Positions 18,770-26,977 of a DNA stretch of 64,000 nucleotides are shown one piece after another. The DNA lies in the NCBI GenBank assembly GCA_902547535.1, contig CACCOB010000001.1, positions 372,001-436,000 of the forward strand, in the 5' to 3' direction. Every line of letters starts with the position of its first letter. Position 1 is the first letter of the stretch. The DNA comes from an uncultured Pelagibacteraceae bacterium (GTDB taxonomy: Bacteria > Pseudomonadota > Alphaproteobacteria > Pelagibacterales > Pelagibacteraceae). The position numbers and the translations under genes were made by a program. Under the pieces are notes generated by a model. The model was not told the DNA's origin, did not search any database, and saw only the letters and a list, made by a program, of their open reading frames with translations.

Positions 18770-19105
18770 TTAATTTGATTTACCAACCAAGTTTACGATT
18801 AAAACTCCAGATATAATTAGTAATAGACCTATTATTGTAAAAAAGTCAGGAATTTGGTTAAATTTGTAAACACCCACAACTGAAGTAGCTATTATACATA
18901 GTCCTGCAAATGAAGCATAAGTTACGCCAACGGGAATTGTTTTCATAACTAACGATAGTGTATACATGCATGCTACAATTGTTATTGCTGTAAAGACACT
19001 TGGTAAAAATATTGTAAAACCATTCGCAGCTTTGGCAAAACCATTTGATGCAGTTCCAAGGGCAACTGCAATAATTAAAATTATATAAGCAGTTAAATTA
19101 CTCAT
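18770..19105 (-). CDS. Small multidrug resistance (SMR/EmrE)-like membrane protein lacking Glu14
   Basis: 111 residues with four hydrophobic helices and an SMR-like layout ending in GVLIVNLVGKSN. Aligned with EmrE without gaps at the N-terminus, Gly17-Thr18 match, but the essential proton/drug carboxylate at position 14 is Val, and no acidic residue occurs in helix 1. Trp63 is also replaced (YASFAG). It therefore is unlikely to be a classical proton-coupled drug exporter. A second protein with the same loss is at 46911. Confidence 0.8.
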   Translation of the reverse strand: MSNLTAYIILIIAVALGTASNGFAKAANGFTIFLPSVFTAITIVACMYTLSLVMKTIPVGVTYASFAGLCIIATSVVGVYKFNQIPDFFTIIGLLLIISGVLIVNLVGKSN

Positions 19106-19153
19106 AATGAAAGAATAATATATCCTTAACTAATATCTACAAATTTTTTTTAT

Positions 19154-19651
19154 TTATTTGATTGTTATAGGACCGACCATTCCACTTTCATAATGACCAG
19201 GAATATTACATGCCATTTCTAAAGAAATATCTTTTGAAAACTTCCAAATAATTTCTCCTGTTTTATTTGGTTCTAGCATTACACTATTTGCGTGTTTGTG
19301 GCCCAGTGAATGATCTTTTTTAGACATTTCTTTCATTTTTTTATGATCAATTCGGTCGCCTAAAAGAATATCGTGTTCAATTAATCTTGCCATTTCGGGT
19401 TGGTGATCAATATGCATCTTTTTAGTGCCAATATTATATTCATGCACCAGTTCACCTAAATTTTTAACAATTATCTTTACTGTTTCGCCTTTTTTAACTT
19501 GAATTGACTTAGGCTCATAATAATTGTCATACATCTTTACTTCTATTACTCTTGTAACATCATTTGGATCGCCTTTAGATCCAATCATCTTCATTGAAGC
19601 TGCATTTGAATTAAAGGTGATAAAAATAAATAAAAGTATTAGTTTTTTCAT
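19154..19651 (-). CDS. Secreted cupredoxin-like copper protein
   Basis: 165 residues with an N-terminal signal peptide (cleavage near SNAAS). The domain has YYEPKSIQVKKGETVKIIVKN, His in GELVHEYNIG, then CNIPGHYESGM, which supplies Cys, His and Met for a type I copper site. A His/Met/Asp-rich insert (about residues 78-120) lies between the strands and may bind extra metal. It is the last gene of a small-protein operon and overlaps the previous stop by one base. Confidence 0.85.
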   Translation of the reverse strand: MKKLILLFIFITFNSNAASMKMIGSKGDPNDVTRVIEVKMYDNYYEPKSIQVKKGETVKIIVKNLGELVHEYNIGTKKMHIDHQPEMARLIEHDILLGDRIDHKKMKEMSKKDHSLGHKHANSVMLEPNKTGEIIWKFSKDISLEMACNIPGHYESGMVGPITIK

Positions 19652-19971
19652 TATTTAGGCATTGGTGTTGCGCCAGTCTCTAAACTCAAGATTTTTCCAT
19701 TATCATATTTGTAGACTGCCATTACTGCTTCTGTATTTCCGTCATCAAATGTTACAAATGCGTGGTGTACACCAACTTCATCGTTTTCATATACAACTCG
19801 TGTATCTCTTTGATTAATATCACCGCTCATCGCCCATTTGATCACTTCAGCTTTACCTAAAGTATTTCCTGATTTATGCATTGTAAATTTGAAATCGTCA
19901 TGCAAAAGTTCATTCATAGCTGCTTCATCTTTATTTTTTAGGGCAGCGCTATATTTCTCTAATATTGACAT
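19651..19971 (-). CDS. NTF2-like (SnoaL-type) small protein
   Basis: 106 residues with the cone-fold pattern: an N-terminal helix SILEKYSAALKNKD, LLHDDFKFTMH, then FVTFDDGNTEAVMAVYKYDNGKI and a GATPMPK tail. It is clearly a paralogue of the protein at 21343, sharing SILEK, NDE-G--HA-VT--DGNTEA and LETGAT. The family holds isomerases, cyclases and structural proteins, so the activity is unknown. Confidence 0.75.
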   Translation of the reverse strand: MSILEKYSAALKNKDEAAMNELLHDDFKFTMHKSGNTLGKAEVIKWAMSGDINQRDTRVVYENDEVGVHHAFVTFDDGNTEAVMAVYKYDNGKILSLETGATPMPK

Positions 19972-19995
19972 TTTTTTCTCCTATTTTTAATATTT

Positions 19996-20283
19996 TTATA
20001 TTCCTTCAACAATTATAGAATTTGACACAGCATTATCATGTCTTATCTGTCTAATTGGTTTGTATTCCTCTGAGTTATACCATTCCATCGCTTTTTCTTT
20101 TGATTGAAATTTAATCACAATAGATCTAGGATTATTCCATTCACCCTCAATAACTGTCATCTCTCCACCTCTAACCAAGTATTCTCCACCAAATTTTTCA
20201 ACGATAGATTTAACTTTTGTGACATATTCTTTATAGTTATCCGGATTGTTGACCTTAATACTTGATAATACATAAGCACTCAT
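19996..20283 (-). CDS. DUF1330-family protein
   Basis: 95 residues. The pattern YKEYVTKVKSIVEKFGGEYLVRGGEM, VIEGEW and IVIKFQSKEKAMEWYNSEEYKPI is the standard DUF1330 dimeric alpha/beta-barrel fold. Function is not established in the family. AGGAG precedes the start. It is part of the tight minus-strand set of small ferredoxin-fold proteins. Confidence 0.85.
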   Translation of the reverse strand: MSAYVLSSIKVNNPDNYKEYVTKVKSIVEKFGGEYLVRGGEMTVIEGEWNNPRSIVIKFQSKEKAMEWYNSEEYKPIRQIRHDNAVSNSIIVEGI

Positions 20284-20316
20284 AATTTACTCCTTTTTTT
20301 TATAATAAATTATATC

Positions 20317-20640
20317 TTATTCAGCAGGCTTGACGACAGTTTTTGCAGCACTTGCAGCATTACTAAAAGCTTTATTGTAATCTATTACTTCATGGACCAT
20401 TAAATCATCCATAAGGCCAGAATTTTTAAAAGCTATCTTTAATGCAACGGCTTGTTCGTATTCCCCTTCAACACAAGAGATTACATCAAATCTACCTCTA
20501 ACCCACTCGTAAGAAATAAGCTTTAAACCGGCTGCCTCTGTTACCTTTTTTGTAGAAGCAAATCTGTCTGCAGTTGGTTCGTGCTGCATTCTCTTCATTA
20601 GTTCTCCACTTATCTTGCCTATTAAGTAAAATTTTGCCAT
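20317..20640 (-). CDS. GYD-domain small protein
   Basis: 107 residues beginning MAKFYLIGKIS, with KKVTEAAGLKLISYEWVRGRFDVISCVEG, which is the GYD-domain pattern (here GRFD). The domain is a dimeric alpha/beta barrel of unknown role. The ATG at 20640 starts one base past the previous stop; an upstream TTG at 20652 was rejected because it lies inside that gene. Confidence 0.75.
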   Translation of the reverse strand: MAKFYLIGKISGELMKRMQHEPTADRFASTKKVTEAAGLKLISYEWVRGRFDVISCVEGEYEQAVALKIAFKNSGLMDDLMVHEVIDYNKAFSNAASAAKTVVKPAE

Positions 20641-20641
20641 A

Positions 20642-20932
20642 TTACATTTCAACCTTAGTTAAATCCCAAGCAGTCATTTTCTCAACACACTCATCGTAAA
20701 TTGACTTACCAACTGGATGTGTGCCAGATACTAGTTCTTTCATTTTTTCCATATTATGAACAAATACCTTAAACATTACACCACTTTTATCTGGCTTTAC
20801 CGCGCCTATAGTTTTTTCTGGATGAGCTGCTGATTTTCTTACACTCATACCCTCATCTGATTGCATCCATCCCATAAATTTTTCAAGCTTTCCTTCTTTC
20901 AAATCTACGATTACTAACACTTCTTTTTCCAT
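20642..20932 (-). CDS. Small ferredoxin-fold-like protein, unknown function
   Basis: 96 residues. The opening VLVIVDLKEGKLEKFMGWMQSDEGMSVRKSAAHPEKT and the later VMFKVFVHNMEKMKELVSG suggest the beta-alpha-beta pattern of dimeric alpha/beta-barrel proteins like its neighbours. I do not recognise a named family. It is preceded by GGAG-type spacing in the leader and followed one base later by the GYD gene. Confidence 0.65.
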   Translation of the reverse strand: MEKEVLVIVDLKEGKLEKFMGWMQSDEGMSVRKSAAHPEKTIGAVKPDKSGVMFKVFVHNMEKMKELVSGTHPVGKSIYDECVEKMTAWDLTKVEM

Positions 20933-20981
20933 TTATTCCTCCATTTTTGTTTATAATTTTAGTTAATCTTATAATTTTAAT

Positions 20982-21251
20982 TTAATCTGAGCAAATACTC
21001 ATTACTGTTGTCTCTCTTTTATGTCCAGACTCTTCAATTATTTTTGCATTTTCAGGTTTTTCCATAAATTTTTGCATAGTATCCGCAGCGGGTGTCTCCA
21101 TCACAATATGAACCTTATTTGGATTTTCTAATTCATTTCCAACGTAAATAGTTTTGATACCTGCTGCTTCTCTTGGTCCAGAGTGTTCATCAAACATTTT
21201 TTTCCAATGAGCCCAGTCTTTTACCTCAAAGTTACCAACCATTTTTACCAT
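20982..21251 (-). CDS. Small ferredoxin-fold-like protein, unknown function
   Basis: 89 residues with FEVKDWAHWKKMFDEHSGPREAAGI, then VHIVMETPAADTMQKFMEKPE, a pattern seen in antibiotic-monooxygenase-like and DUF3764-like barrels. No cofactor motif is visible. Its ATG lies one base beyond the stop of a 21-codon ORF, which suggests translational coupling to it. Confidence 0.65.
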   Translation of the reverse strand: MVKMVGNFEVKDWAHWKKMFDEHSGPREAAGIKTIYVGNELENPNKVHIVMETPAADTMQKFMEKPENAKIIEESGHKRETTVMSICSD

Positions 21252-21252
21252 G

Positions 21253-21318
21253 TTATTCTATCCAAACCCCAGCAAACTTATATGCTTTATCAAAAGTTTT
21301 AAACACAATGTTAGCCAT
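21253..21318 (-). CDS. Candidate 21-codon small ORF in the small-protein operon
   Basis: An ATG at 21318 preceded by AAAGGAG seven bases upstream opens 21 codons (starts MANIVF, ends GVWIE) and stops with TAA one base before the next gene's ATG. The peptide is mixed aromatic and basic with a hydrophobic C-terminal half. Good ribosome site and exact coupling favour real translation, either as a peptide or as a leader that controls the downstream gene. Too short to confirm by family. Confidence 0.45.
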   Translation of the reverse strand: MANIVFKTFDKAYKFAGVWIE

Positions 21319-21342
21319 ATTAACTCCTTTGTAAGTTTATAG

Positions 21343-21669
21343 TTATTTTGGTATTTTTGTTGCTCCAGTTTCTAATTCAATGATTTTACCATCTTTAAAT
21401 TTCCAACAGCACATAAGAGCTTCAGTATTTCCATCTTGATAAGTAACATATGCATGATCAAAACCAATTTCGTCATTTTCAAAAAGAATTCGGTATTTAG
21501 CAGGACTCATCATACCCTTGCTCACAGCTTCAACCATTCCTGCTTTTCCCATATGTACATATTCTCCTTTAAGATGGGAAAACATTTTGTAGTCATCGTG
21601 CACCAGCTCACCAGCTGCTGCACCATCTTTTTCCATGATTGCTTTGTTTAGTTTTTCTAAAATTGACAT
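21343..21669 (-). CDS. NTF2-like (SnoaL-type) small protein, paralogue of the one at 19651
   Basis: 108 residues starting MSILEKLNKAIMEKDG, with VHDDYKMFSH, FENDEIGFDHAYVTYQDGNTEALMCCWKF and the tail LETGATKIPK. It is roughly half identical by eye with the other family member five genes on, so an in-operon duplication is likely. Catalytic residues of known isomerases are not identifiable. Confidence 0.75.
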   Translation of the reverse strand: MSILEKLNKAIMEKDGAAAGELVHDDYKMFSHLKGEYVHMGKAGMVEAVSKGMMSPAKYRILFENDEIGFDHAYVTYQDGNTEALMCCWKFKDGKIIELETGATKIPK

Positions 21670-21677
21670 ATTGATTC

Positions 21678-22052
21678 TTACTTTTTCATTGCATTAGCAC
21701 TGCTTAGAGTATCATCAAAAGCCATGAACATAGACATTTTTCCATCAGTTACTTCAAAATAATGACCAAATATAGTGTCCATTCCATCTGCTGTTGCCTT
21801 ACATTTTGCGAATACTTTATTTCCTTCTGCAATCATAAATTCAGGACTTACTGAAAAATTATTCCATAACTGTGGAATTAACGACATTGTTTTCATCATA
21901 GCTTCTTTTCCTTTGTGAGTTCCTGACATTGGATGTTTGTCACCAGGAAAAATCCAAGTTATGTCATCATGCACTACTTCAGTAAAGAAAGTTTGCATAT
22001 CTCCTTTAGCAAACAGATCATAGCCTTTTTTTACTAATTCTTTTGGTTCCAT
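21678..22052 (-). CDS. SnoaL-like / ketosteroid-isomerase-type protein
   Basis: 124 residues: KELVKKGYDLFAKGDMQTFFTEVVHDDITWIFPGD is the standard opening of SnoaL-like proteins, with FAKCKATADGMDTIFGHYFEVTDGKM in the core. Function unknown. It is the first gene of the operon and follows a good promoter and AAAGGAG. Confidence 0.8.
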   Translation of the reverse strand: MEPKELVKKGYDLFAKGDMQTFFTEVVHDDITWIFPGDKHPMSGTHKGKEAMMKTMSLIPQLWNNFSVSPEFMIAEGNKVFAKCKATADGMDTIFGHYFEVTDGKMSMFMAFDDTLSSANAMKK

Positions 22053-22095
22053 AAAATCTCCTTTAATTTAAATTTTTTATACTTTGAATTAATTT

Positions 22096-22124
22096 ATTAA
22101 ATAAAGATAAAGCTTTTATTACAA
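22096..22124 (-). promoter_or_regulatory. Sigma-70-type promoter of the small-protein operon
   Basis: Read on the minus strand, TTGTAA (22124-22119) is followed by a 17-base spacer and TTTAAT (22101-22096), about 44 bases before the start at 22052. It lies in the gap after cysK, so the operon need not depend on cysEK transcription. Prediction by sequence only. Confidence 0.4.
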
Positions 22125-22139
22125 ATCAGCTATGCGTGA

Positions 22140-23141
22140 TTATATCCAGTGAGGATAAGGAAGGCCTTTTTCTTGTAAAAAAGATTTATTAAACATCTTT
22201 GAGTTGTATTTATCAGATTTGTCACAAAGAATTGTGACAATCGTTTTACCTGGTCCTAAAAGTTTACCCAATCTTATTGCTCCAGCTATGTTTACTCCAC
22301 AACTTGTACCTAAACTTAAGCCTTCTTTTTCAATTAAATCAAATAAAACAGGCAAAGACTCATGATCACTTATTGAAAATGCTCCATCAATTTTTGCTTT
22401 TGCAAAATTTGCAGTAACTCTACTAGATCCAATACCTTCAGTTATTGAACCACCTTCACTCTTTAATTCACCATTTTCAATGTAACTATAAAGAGAGGAA
22501 CCTGTTGGATCCGATAAATATATTTTAATATCTTTATTCTTTTCTTTTAAAAAACTACTTACTCCTGCAATTGTGCCACCAGTACCTGATGAACATACAA
22601 AACCATCAATTTTGCCGTCAGTTTGTTCCCATATTTCTGGTCCTGTTGTTTCATAATGACCTTTAGAATTAGCAGTATTATCAAATTGATTAGCCCAAAC
22701 TACACCGTAATTGTTACTACTCTTCAACTCATCAGCCAATCTTCCTGCATATTTAACAAAGTTATTTTCATCTTTATAAGGTTTTGGTGGAACCAACCTT
22801 AAATCAGCTCCAATATTTCTTAATAAATCTTTTTTTTCTTGTGTTTGATTATCGTTCATCACGATAATAGTTTTATAACCAATAGAATTTCCTAAAAGAC
22901 ACAACCCAATCCCAGTATTACCAGCAGTTCCCTCAACAATTGTTCCACCTTTTGAAATTAGTTTTTTTTCTTCAGCATCTCTAATCAGAGCTAAAGCTGC
23001 TCTATCTTTTACAGAGCCACCGGGATTAAGGTACTCTGCTTTTCCATAAATATTACAACCAGTAATTTCTGATGCGGCTTTTAATTTAAATAAAGGAGTA
23101 TTTCCTATTGCTTCGACAAAATTATTTTGTAAAGTTTTCAT
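22140..23141 (-). CDS. cysK: Cysteine synthase (O-acetylserine sulfhydrylase family)
   Basis: 333 residues, PLP fold type II. The PLP lysine is in [11 protein letters not shown] (about residue 45), the O-acetylserine-binding loop is [10 protein letters not shown], and the phosphate loop is [10 protein letters not shown]. It makes cysteine from O-acetylserine and sulfide. It overlaps cysE by four bases, so the two consecutive pathway steps are coupled. The rather variable C-terminal half ([16 protein letters not shown]) resembles the cystathionine-synthase-like subgroup, so O-acetylserine specificity is probable rather than certain. Confidence 0.9.
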   Translation of the reverse strand: MKTLQNNFVEAIGNTPLFKLKAASEITGCNIYGKAEYLNPGGSVKDRAALALIRDAEEKKLISKGGTIVEGTAGNTGIGLCLLGNSIGYKTIIVMNDNQTQEKKDLLRNIGADLRLVPPKPYKDENNFVKYAGRLADELKSSNNYGVVWANQFDNTANSKGHYETTGPEIWEQTDGKIDGFVCSSGTGGTIAGVSSFLKEKNKDIKIYLSDPTGSSLYSYIENGELKSEGGSITEGIGSSRVTANFAKAKIDGAFSISDHESLPVLFDLIEKEGLSLGTSCGVNIAGAIRLGKLLGPGKTIVTILCDKSDKYNSKMFNKSFLQEKGLPYPHWI

Positions 23142-23719
23142 ACATCAAGCTTTGTATCACCACCTGGTGCAACACCATAGGGTTTAAATTCTTCAGATGC
23201 AGTTCCAACATTTTTTGCAGGAATACCAACCATTACTGCATTTTCTGGAACATCTTTTGTAACAACAGCGTTGGCTCCAATTTTTGCATTTTTACCAACA
23301 ACAACTGGTCCAAGGATTTGTGCACCAGATCCTACAACTACATTTTCTTTTAATGTTGGGTGTCTCTTAACATTTCTTTGATTATCTGAATTTATACTTG
23401 GAGCAATTCCGCCTAATGTTGCCATGTGATAGATGGTAACATTATCTCCAATATCAGATGTTTCTCCAATTACTACTCCCATGCCATGATCTATAAAAAG
23501 ATTTTTTCCAATTTTAGCATTTGGATGGATTTCTATGCCTGTTAAAAATCTTGAGAACTGGGAAATTATTCTTGCAACAAGATGAAATTTTGCAATTGAA
23601 AAAAAATTTGCAATTCTATGAAAAAATACAGCTTTAACTCCAGGATAAGTTAGTATTAAACTCAACTTTGATCTTGCAGCAGGATCTCTTTTAATTATCG
23701 ACTCTAAAAAATCATTCAT
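23138..23719 (-). CDS. cysE: Serine O-acetyltransferase
   Basis: 193 residues, the short CysE form. The N-terminal helical part [24 protein letters not shown] is followed by a left-handed beta helix with [41 protein letters not shown], which includes the catalytic His-Asp region. Makes O-acetylserine from serine and acetyl-CoA for the adjoining cysteine synthase. Confidence 0.95.
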   Translation of the reverse strand: MNDFLESIIKRDPAARSKLSLILTYPGVKAVFFHRIANFFSIAKFHLVARIISQFSRFLTGIEIHPNAKIGKNLFIDHGMGVVIGETSDIGDNVTIYHMATLGGIAPSINSDNQRNVKRHPTLKENVVVGSGAQILGPVVVGKNAKIGANAVVTKDVPENAVMVGIPAKNVGTASEEFKPYGVAPGGDTKLDV

Positions 23720-23749
23720 GTTTATTTAAGATTAGTTATTTAAATTTAA

Positions 23750-23860
23750 CTACTTGTTACAACAGCAGTTTTTTGATGATGGTTTGCAATCACAATTTTT
23801 ACAAACGCATCTGTCACAAGAACAGTTCTCACATTTACAATGTGTATTATTACATACCAT
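23750..23860 (-). CDS. Metallothionein-like Cys-rich protein (36 residues)
   Basis: A 36-codon ORF with 12 cysteines at residues 3, 8, 10, 13, 15, 18, 20, 23, 25, 32, 33 and 34. Four C-x-C pairs repeat every five residues (8-10, 13-15, 18-20, 23-25), and one His at 7 could add a ligand. This density and spacing are those of bacterial metallothioneins that bind Zn, Cu or Cd. The upstream ribosome site is weak. It is placed between cysE and a persulfide dioxygenase, in keeping with thiol and metal balance. Confidence 0.75.
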   Translation of the reverse strand: MVCNNTHCKCENCSCDRCVCKNCDCKPSSKNCCCNK

Positions 23861-23914
23861 AAGAGTTATATAATTGTATATTTTTTAAAAACAATACTAA
23901 TAATAACCCTGATT

Positions 23915-24607
23915 TTAGAGTTCTTTAAGTGTTAATCCCTTTAGATTTGCTGGTACTGCGATATCCATCATTTTTGGATTGGCAAGATTAAGATTATTCA
24001 TTATTTCTGCATATTCCTCTTTTGAGCTTACTTGAAGTCTTGGATTATTATTCTTTTCATTACCTATTGTTGAATTTTTTTTTCCATTATAATCATGGGC
24101 AGGGTATACAAGCGTTTCTTCAGGAAGTTTTAACAATTTACCAAATAATGACTCATAAGCCTGATGAGCACTGCCATTTTGAAAGTCAGTTCTACCTGTT
24201 CCATTAATTAAAAGAGTATCCCCTGTAAAAACTCTATCTTTCATAAAATAGCTATAAGAACAGTCAGTATGACCTGGGGTGTAAATAGCTTTAAGGTTAA
24301 TATTTTCAATACTCACATTTTCTTCATCTTTTAATTTAATATCAATAACTTCAGATTTAGAATTCTCACCCATTATACGAGTACAATTTGTTCTTTTGTT
24401 TAATTCGTTTAATCCAGTTACATGATCTGCATGAATATGTGTATCTATTACCTTAACCAATTTTAGATCTAAATTTTCTAAATATTTAATATATTCATCA
24501 GTATGTTCAATCACGGGGTCAATGATTAATGCTTCTCTCCCTTTACCACTCGATATAATATAAGTATAGGTTGATGATTTTTGATCAAATAGTTGATTAA
24601 ATATCAT
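23915..24607 (-). CDS. ETHE1-like persulfide dioxygenase (metallo-beta-lactamase fold)
   Basis: 230 residues. The metal motif DTHIHADHVTG (about residue 58) and the later HTDCSYS, GDTLLINGTGRTDFQNG and PAHDYNG are present. GRTDFQNG is close to the GRTDFQ-G signature that sets ETHE1 persulfide dioxygenases apart from glyoxalase II. It oxidises glutathione persulfide to sulfite. Close to cysEK and upstream of taurine-type genes, it fits sulfur handling. Confidence 0.85.
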   Translation of the reverse strand: MIFNQLFDQKSSTYTYIISSGKGREALIIDPVIEHTDEYIKYLENLDLKLVKVIDTHIHADHVTGLNELNKRTNCTRIMGENSKSEVIDIKLKDEENVSIENINLKAIYTPGHTDCSYSYFMKDRVFTGDTLLINGTGRTDFQNGSAHQAYESLFGKLLKLPEETLVYPAHDYNGKKNSTIGNEKNNNPRLQVSSKEEYAEIMNNLNLANPKMMDIAVPANLKGLTLKEL

Positions 24608-24626
24608 TCTTTAAGATTATTAAAAT

Positions 24627-24655
24627 TTGCATACCAAATCAATCTTGATTATAAT
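24627..24655 (+). promoter_or_regulatory. Sigma-70-type promoter of the peroxiredoxin gene
   Basis: TTGCAT (24627-24632), a 17-base spacer and a perfect TATAAT (24650-24655) end 30 bases before the peroxiredoxin ATG. AAGGAGAG gives a good ribosome site between them. The best match to the consensus seen in the window. Confidence 0.6.
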
Positions 24656-24685
24656 TATTCTAAATAATAATTAAGGAGAGACTAT

Positions 24686-25345
24686 ATGCTTAAAATAAAC
24701 AGTATGTGTCCAGATTTTCAATGCAAAACTACTGAGGGAGATATTTCTTTTCATGAGTGGCTTGGAGATAGTTGGGGCGTTTTATTTTCTCACCCAAAAG
24801 ATTTTACACCAGTTTGTACAACAGAATTAGGTTCATTAGGACAGATGAAAGCTGAGTTTGATGCAAGAAATGTAAAAGTTATTGGATTAAGTGTTGATGG
24901 GGTAGAGGATCATAAAAAATGGTTGAATGATATTAAAGATGTATCTGGAACAATGCCAGATTATCCTATAATCGCTGACGAAGATTTAAAAGTTGCAAAA
25001 CTTTTTAATATGTTAGAAGCTGATGCAGGGACAACATCAATGGGTCGAACTGCAGTTGATAATGAGACTGTAAGAACTATTTTTGTGGTAAGACCTGATA
25101 AAAGAATTGGTCTTTATTTAACTTATCCTATGGCAACAGGTAGAAATTTCCATGAAATTTTAAGAGCCATAGATTCAATGCAACTGACCGCTAAACATAA
25201 AGTTGCAACTCCAGCTAATTGGAAAAAAGGTGAAGATGTAGTTATTCTTCCAGCAGTTAAAGATGAAGAGGCTAAGAAAATTTATCCAGATGGTTGGGAA
25301 ACAGTTAAACCATATTTAAGAAAAGTACCTGACCCTTCTAAATAA
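24686..25345 (+). CDS. 1-Cys peroxiredoxin (Prx6 type)
   Basis: 219 residues. HPKDFTPVCTTELG (peroxidatic Cys about 47) lies in the usual TxxC context, and the extended C-terminal domain with GWETVKPYLRKVPDP is that of the Prx6 class. It reduces peroxides with an external thiol. It is transcribed alone, divergent from the persulfide dioxygenase gene, and ends before a terminator. Confidence 0.92.
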   Translation: MLKINSMCPDFQCKTTEGDISFHEWLGDSWGVLFSHPKDFTPVCTTELGSLGQMKAEFDARNVKVIGLSVDGVEDHKKWLNDIKDVSGTMPDYPIIADEDLKVAKLFNMLEADAGTTSMGRTAVDNETVRTIFVVRPDKRIGLYLTYPMATGRNFHEILRAIDSMQLTAKHKVATPANWKKGEDVVILPAVKDEEAKKIYPDGWETVKPYLRKVPDPSK

Positions 25346-25360
25346 AGGGGTGAAAAAGAT

Positions 25361-25413
25361 ACAATAATCTCAGTTTTAGTTAATAAATACTGAAACTGGG
25401 TTATTGTTTTTTT
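25361..25413 (+). terminator. Intrinsic terminator after the peroxiredoxin gene
   Basis: ACAATAATCTCAGTTT (25361-25376) can pair with AAACTGGGTTATTGT starting near 25393, with G-U pairs and a small mismatch, followed by seven T. It overlaps the end of the convergent racemase gene and could serve both strands in part. Confidence 0.7.
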
Positions 25414-26108
25414 AACTTTTTATATTTTTTCATTGAGACATTTGCTACGAGAAGATTTGGATCTACAAACACTTTAGATTGTTTAATTTTTTTAAAAGAT
25501 TTATAAGCAAATATTGCAATAGGCAACTCTGTACAACCTAAAATAATTTTCTTACATTTGATTTTCATAAGATAATTTACTGCTGGCCTAATTGCTTTCT
25601 CAGCTTCTTTTATTTTACCCATTTTGACAAATTTAATTGATTTATTTACTGATGATTTTTGAAGACTGGAAGTTGGACTTACTAAATTAAAACTTTTGTC
25701 AAAATATTTATTATAAACTTTAGTATTCAATGTAGCTTCGGTGGATAATATCCCTATTTTGGAGTTTTTTTTACAACTTTTTAGGGTATCTAAGTATACT
25801 TCTTTAGGCATACTAAGAATTGGAATTTTAATTTTTTTACTTAGATCATCATACCAGTAGTGAGCAGTATTGCATGGCATTACAATAAATTTGCAACCAT
25901 TTTTTTGTAATTTCTTACAACCTTCAACCAAAGCATTTAAAACATTGTAATATTTTTTTATGTTTTCTGGTCGTTTAGGTGTATTAGATTTATTGTATAA
26001 AACAAACATTGGGTAGTCTTGATCTAGTTTACCTCTATTTATTTTAGCAAGTTTATTGCAAAAATCTAAACCAGCTTGTGTCCCCATTCCTCCAAGAATA
26101 CCAATCAT
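25401..26108 (-). CDS. Aspartate/glutamate racemase-family protein
   Basis: 235 residues with the N-terminal MIGILGGMGTQAGLDF, catalytic-Cys motif MPCNTAHYW near residue 78 and the second Cys motif ILGCTELPIA near residue 190. These two cysteines act as acid/base pair in the family. The sequence matches the YgeA-like aspartate racemase group; amino-acid specificity is not decidable. C-terminal tail is rich in lysine. Confidence 0.85.
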   Translation of the reverse strand: MIGILGGMGTQAGLDFCNKLAKINRGKLDQDYPMFVLYNKSNTPKRPENIKKYYNVLNALVEGCKKLQKNGCKFIVMPCNTAHYWYDDLSKKIKIPILSMPKEVYLDTLKSCKKNSKIGILSTEATLNTKVYNKYFDKSFNLVSPTSSLQKSSVNKSIKFVKMGKIKEAEKAIRPAVNYLMKIKCKKIILGCTELPIAIFAYKSFKKIKQSKVFVDPNLLVANVSMKKYKKLKKQ

Positions 26109-26167
26109 AATATTTTTTGAATTTTGTTTTAAAAGTTACATTATACAACTATATTTTAAAAATAATT

Positions 26168-26926
26168 ATGCAAGAAATTTATACAGATGATATTGGATCA
26201 GGATTTCCACTGATTTTAGTACATGGATACCTTGGGTCTTCAGAAATGTGGAAATTTCAAAAAAATTATTTATGTAAAAATTTTAGAGTTATTTCTCCAG
26301 CTTTACCAGGTTTTGGCGAAAGTCATAAAGCAAAATCTTTAAACAGTATAAATTTAATGGCAAAATTCATTATTGAGGAAATTGATAAAAAGAAAATAGA
26401 AAAATTTAATTTAATGGGTCACTCAATGGGAGGGATGATAGTCCAAGAAATTGCCAAAATATGTGGTGAAAGAATAAATAAATTAATTTGTTTTGCAACC
26501 GGACCTATTGGTGACATTCCAGGTAGATTTGAACCTATAAATACATCTATTAAAAAACTAAGAGAAGAGGGGATAAAACAACAAGTAAAAAGAATACCAC
26601 CAAAATGGTTTGTCGACGGAGATAAAGCAAAAAATTATTATTTGTGTAAAAATGCAATAGAACATATATCAGAAGAAACAGCTCACAATGCATTAGTTGC
26701 AATGAGAGACTGGAATGGACTAGAAAATTTAAAAGATATTAAAAATGAAACTCTAGTAATATGGGGTGATCAAGATAGATCCTATAATTTTGATCAGGTT
26801 TCTTTGCTGACCAATAATATTCCAAATTGCGAAATTGAAATATTTAAAAATTGCTGTCATAACGTACATCTTGAGAAGCCAGAAAAGTTTAATAAAACTG
26901 TGCAGAATTTTTTGAATAAAACTTGA
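26168..26926 (+). CDS. Alpha/beta-hydrolase-fold protein
   Basis: About 252 residues. Oxyanion segment LVHGYLGSSEMW, nucleophile elbow GHSMGGM (Ser about 91), acid in IWGDQDRSY and catalytic His in NCCHNVHLEKP make a complete triad. It resembles small esterases and the MhpC/BioH type. ATG at 26168 was chosen; the open frame upstream to a TTG at 26117 adds no conserved residue. Substrate unknown. Confidence 0.85.
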   Translation: MQEIYTDDIGSGFPLILVHGYLGSSEMWKFQKNYLCKNFRVISPALPGFGESHKAKSLNSINLMAKFIIEEIDKKKIEKFNLMGHSMGGMIVQEIAKICGERINKLICFATGPIGDIPGRFEPINTSIKKLREEGIKQQVKRIPPKWFVDGDKAKNYYLCKNAIEHISEETAHNALVAMRDWNGLENLKDIKNETLVIWGDQDRSYNFDQVSLLTNNIPNCEIEIFKNCCHNVHLEKPEKFNKTVQNFLNKT

Positions 26927-26977
26927 TCATTTTAGGTTTTTGCATATCTGGATTAACATTTTTCAATACTGTAATCA

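Noticed and set aside
22053..22139. Possible riboswitch upstream of the small-protein operon
   Set aside because: The gap is only 87 bases with a promoter and ribosome site; no conserved riboswitch core was recognisable.
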